A stretch of DNA of 64,000 nucleotides from Archegozetes longisetosus (Eukaryota > Arthropoda > Arachnida > Sarcoptiformes > Trhypochthoniidae). The position numbers and the translations under genes were made by a program. The stretch lies in the NCBI GenBank assembly GCA_018873245.2, contig JAEMBT020000007.1, positions 9,927,129-9,991,128 on the forward strand, written 5' to 3'. Shown here in pieces: positions 60,239-64,000 of the stretch. The notes beneath the pieces are model-generated. The model saw only the letters and a list, made by a program, of their open reading frames with translations. It did no database searches and was not told the DNA's origin. The first letter of the stretch is position 1. Every line of letters begins with the position of its first letter.

Positions 60239-60562
60239 AGACTTTTCATTCTAAGAAATAAGTTCCATAACTTATTCTTACTTTTAACTATCGTATCACT
60301 CATTCAAAAGTTTCTGTTTTGAAAAATGATTATAATTGATCAACAAACATGAACTAATACACCAAATCATCAAATTTTATTAATCAAGTCTTCTATTATT
60401 AGTCACTTACTTATTTTTTAATTCGATTTTCATTTAAAATAAATTAATTCTTACTTTAACTTAACAAATGAGTCATTATTTTATCACTATTTCAATTCTA
60501 ATACCTTTGAAACAATTTTACTAACTCTCATTTTAATCTTTCGTGCATTTCCAATGTAAATC

Positions 60563-61768
60563 TAGTGATGTATAGCTTAAGACTAAGAATAAGACTAAGC
60601 AAAATAAGACATATTAAAATCGTTTGGCTTAAGACTAAGACTAAGTCAGACAAATGATTTTTGGATTTTCAAATTAAGACTAAGATTAAGACAAATGAAA
60701 TTTCTTTCTATAAAATTAAGACTAAGATAAGAGAAACATATTTATAAGAGTAAGACTAAGACTAAGACAAAGTCAGAAGTTTAGATACAAATATGGTCAT
60801 TTAATCCATTAGAAATGATTCATTTTTGAAGTTTTCAATTATAAAACCATTTTTAAATCACTAGATAAACAATTGCACTCCTATTGCAATACATTTTAAT
60901 AGTGAATGTCTTTGCGCTTAGTTTTGTTTTGTTAGTCTATTGATCATTTTATGAAACACTAGCTAGAAATACGGGCAAAAGCCCGTTATTAAGTTCATAA
61001 AAATAAATATTTAAAACTTTATTCAACCAATAAATAGTTCTTTAAATAGAGATTTTTCAATTTTTTCTCTCATTTAGTATTAGTCTATAAACTTAGAATA
61101 ATTCTAAAGCCTTACTAAATCTTCGACGACTTTATTAGTCGTCGAATCTTTGCTTGTATCACAATCACTAATATTTGTAATAATATAACTACATGCACAA
61201 ACACAGATACAAAATACACTTCAAATTTCACTTTAAAAATCTTAAAACAATATTAAAAATTTAGCTTAATTTTACTAATCGTTGTTTTCGTTTTCTATGT
61301 GTGCGAGTTACTTGCATGTAGTGCAATGTCTTTTCTTGTTCAGAACTTTGCTTATTTAAATCGTATCGTGTTTCAATTAAGTGGCGTATTCACGAAATTG
61401 AAAAATAGAATAGTAGTTAACTTTTAGTCTGAAAAATACTTTAATTAACTCTTTGTGTCAGATGAAAAACATTGAGACCAGTCTGATTTCTCTGTGATGA
61501 CCACGAAGAAAGTTTTTGACTGGTCGTACAGAAAGAGCATTTAAGCATTTTATTATATAGATATTAGAAGATAATCAAAAATTTCAAAATGTTATAATAT
61601 ATGCTATAAAGAGATAACTAGCACAAGTAGTAAGACTAAGACTAAGACTAAGCAAAACGAAAATTTTTGACTATAAGACTAAGACTAAGATAAGAGAAAT
61701 GAAATTTTTGACTATAAGACTAAGACTAAGACAAGAGAAATTAAAAATCTCTAAGCTATACAACACTA
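60563..61768. mobile_element. hAT-like element, right-arm copy
   Basis: Mirror of 49563-50774, flanked by TGTAAATC at 60555-60562 and 61769-61776 (the same 8 bp duplication read on the other strand). The insertion predates the palindrome. Confidence 0.83.
60959..61561 (-). mobile_element. Helitron-like element, right-arm copy
   Basis: Mirror of 49770-50377, a few bases shorter through homopolymer differences. The hairpin lies near 60971-60986, and the TC end at 61560-61561. Confidence 0.73.
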
Positions 61769-62506
61769 TGTAAATCACAACAAAAGAATCAGTCTTTTCA
61801 ACTTCAATCTTAAAGCTAATAGTAACGAGAAAGTTTTCGACTTGGTCACTAACTAAAAGTGAACTCTTATGACTTCGATTTAACCTTCAGCCCTCAAACT
61901 CACCCAAACACAAATCAACTGGAAGAAGAGTATTGATGCGATTGCTGTCCATAGCGATAGAGTTCATACATCTCAATTTACAGAAAATAATATTAATATT
62001 AGTTGATTCGAGTCTTCGGGTAGGCTCGACGCGAGTCTAAATCAAATCGATTTGCGATTTGAACAGACTCGACTCGATTCTTACGAGTCGAATTCAAATT
62101 TGCTCCAACTCGACTCGACTCGAACTCGATGTGTGCGGAGCACTACTCTCGACATGACAAAGAGGTTATCCTACTCTATTTTATATAACCGTCACAGCTA
62201 GCACAACTGTCCTTCAAAAGATTACCGGTGGCCATGCTACCCCGAAGTCCAGCGGGACTCTAGCTGTAGGCGCTAACCAAGAATTAACCGGGACGAAAAC
62301 TGTAGCTCACTTGAAACTAAAGACATTCTTTCTAAGTCCCCAGCTAGGACTTTGTTTGAGAGGGTACCATCTGAGACCTCCGCATTGATGACGTAGTCAT
62401 TATCATGAGAAAATATTTTCGATGAATTCTGTATACATTTTTCGCAAATGATCAAAATAATTAACACTCTCTATCAATAAAGTTTTGCTTAATTATTCTT
62501 AGAACA

Positions 62507-64000
62507 AATGGCCAAAACGTTGATTTTCTAATTTTTCATACTTCAGTCTTTAAAAGTTCATATCTTCTTTCATCCGTGGTATTTTTGAAAATTTAATTTA
62601 ACCATAAATTTAATTTACCAGAAAGTTTATAAAATTAACGACTATTTTGTCTAACATGAATAACATATAAAACCCCTGTTTTTCTCGTGAATTATGCTAC
62701 TTAATTCGCTTATTTAAGAAAATTGCAGTCATTGATTTCGCTAATGAAGTCATAGCATTAATTCATCGACAGAATTAGAAAAATCAAATGACATATAATT
62801 GCTTTTAATACTATTTGAATATTGAAACTTACCCTTTATATTCTACACAGATAAACGCTAAAAATGACATATTTATCAATTTAGTTTATTTTTTCAATAA
62901 ATCAGTTCTATGTATTGTAAACCAAACCTTTGCATAACTTCCAAAAATATATCTATGCGTTTAAGAATGCGTTAATAACGATTACTTTGCAGTTAAGAAA
63001 TCCCAAATTAGCCAATTCGTTGGATTGTCGACATATTCTCAATTCTAAGTTGTATTTCTAGCAACTAAAAATGAATTTATACATGTTTTTGAAATTAATT
63101 TAATTGATTAATTAAGACAAAATTATTTGATATCTGTTCTAAAACCTTAATGATTTTCTTTTCAAATGCAATTTTTCCTGTCTATAATAGGAGACCTTAT
63201 CGTTCATTTCATTAAGTCTTGAAGGCCAAATTCAAAACTCCGAAGGGTCGCACAGGCCAGTTGCATAGATAAATTCTTAATTACATTTTGCTTCATCTGT
63301 AAGTTTATGTTAGCAGTGGATTTGGATATCTTGCAAAGCTTTCAGGCTAGGAATTAGATCTAATTTAGTTTTATCTCGTTTGAAAGTAATAGTTTAATTA
63401 AACTCCGAAATGAAGTGTGCGAGGACGGAGTTCGCAATACGGGCCGTATGATAGACGTCCATAAGCAAAGCTCTTTAAAGCAGTGGGTTTGTGAAATCCG
63501 GGCGCATTATTTTCTGAAAACTCAATTCACTTGTTTATTTATTATTTTACATAAAAGCTTTTTCTTTGATTTATAGCTAGTTTGCTAGATAAAATTGTTC
63601 GGACTATTGAAGCTTATACATTATAATGTGTAATTTCGAAAAAGACTCTTGTGTTAAGCTGAACATTAGGCATCCCTAAAATTTTGATTTATTTTCAAAT
63701 ACACAAATGACTTTTTCAGCCTATTTTTGTACGTGAAATTAAATTGAAATAAAATATTTTCATCTTTGATCTAAAATTTCGTCTTAGTTGAATACTAATA
63801 AGTCCACACTTTGACACCCAAGTTTGACCTCAAAATATTTTATCAAAAAACTTTGTACGAGTTTTACTGGTTTTTAATTAGTAATAAAACAAATATAATG
63901 GAGACATAATATCAAACGTTAAAAGTAAAGTCAAACTTTTAGATATATACCTTTATACCTTTGTGTATAACAAAGATTTTCAATTAGAAACTTTGCTATA
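62507..64000. other. Right flank, nothing recognised
   Basis: 1.5 kb of AT-rich single-copy-looking DNA beyond the palindrome. No open frame of note, no RNA gene, no repeat. A slightly GC-richer patch at about 63400-63470 has no recognisable identity. Confidence 0.5.

Larger units (their letters stand above)
55738..62506. repeat. Right arm of 13.7 kb palindrome
   Basis: Mirror of 48825-55599, carrying HLK7, MITE M4, HLK8, the Helitron-like and hAT-like elements, the GAGTC-rich tract and the GC-richer block. The outer edge at 62506 (…AGAACA) passes directly into unrelated AT-rich DNA. Confidence 0.93.

Noticed and set aside
34429..62506. Kinase palindromes as a Polinton/Maverick, virus or other giant element with long terminal inverted repeats
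   Set aside because: No polymerase, integrase, packaging or capsid-like frame anywhere inside; only kinase units and small non-autonomous elements, and no matching short duplication at the outer edges.

Overview
This is eukaryotic nuclear DNA: AT-rich, with intron-containing genes, mostly 50-80 bp GT-AG introns, and closely packed genes on both strands. The housekeeping proteins are animal-like and closest in wording to arthropod forms (for example the N-terminus of gamma-adaptin). A small-genome arthropod, possibly an acariform mite, fits best. That placement is inference; the sequence alone does not prove it.

Bases 1-32000 are a conserved gene block with short introns: a decayed Wee1/Myt1-like kinase remnant; a broken Merlin DNA transposon with terminal repeats and target-site duplication; VPS4 (ESCRT disassembly ATPase); a 1527-residue C2H2 zinc-finger protein that carries an apparently domesticated retroelement-integrase segment; COG7 (Golgi tethering); SDR39U1 with IFT43 nested antisense in its second intron; AP1G1 (gamma-adaptin); NFS1 (cysteine desulfurase); a frame-broken membrane-protein remnant; a tiny two-exon gene; and catalase. 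Nearly all exon joins were checked by phase, and the coding totals come out in frame. AP1G1 is the exception: it has one extra base in an A run.

From about 33400 the window becomes repeat territory. Eight copies (called HLK1-8 here) of a haspin-like protein kinase gene lie as four head-to-head pairs: HLK1/2, HLK3/4, HLK5/6 and HLK7/8. The first pair forms an inverted repeat with about 3.0 kb arms (34429-37421 and 37701-40694). The last two pairs form a palindrome of palindromes with about 6.8 kb arms and a 138 bp centre (48825-55599 and 55738-62506). A small foldback element (MITE) sits on the axis of three of the four pairs. hAT-type and Helitron-type elements inside the arms are duplicated with them. 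HLK8 reads intact (440 residues). HLK1, 2, 5, 6 and 7 each carry one or two single-base homopolymer losses, and the affected exon is open in the mirror copy. HLK3 and HLK4 are older pseudogenes that share a disabling deletion.

Between the two kinase clusters lies an intact KLHL10-like BTB-Kelch gene. In vertebrates both KLHL10 and haspin are strongly male-germline genes. An amplified kinase family in nested palindromes beside such a gene recalls ampliconic, germline-expressed regions. That reading is inference, and it is the most interesting thing in the window.
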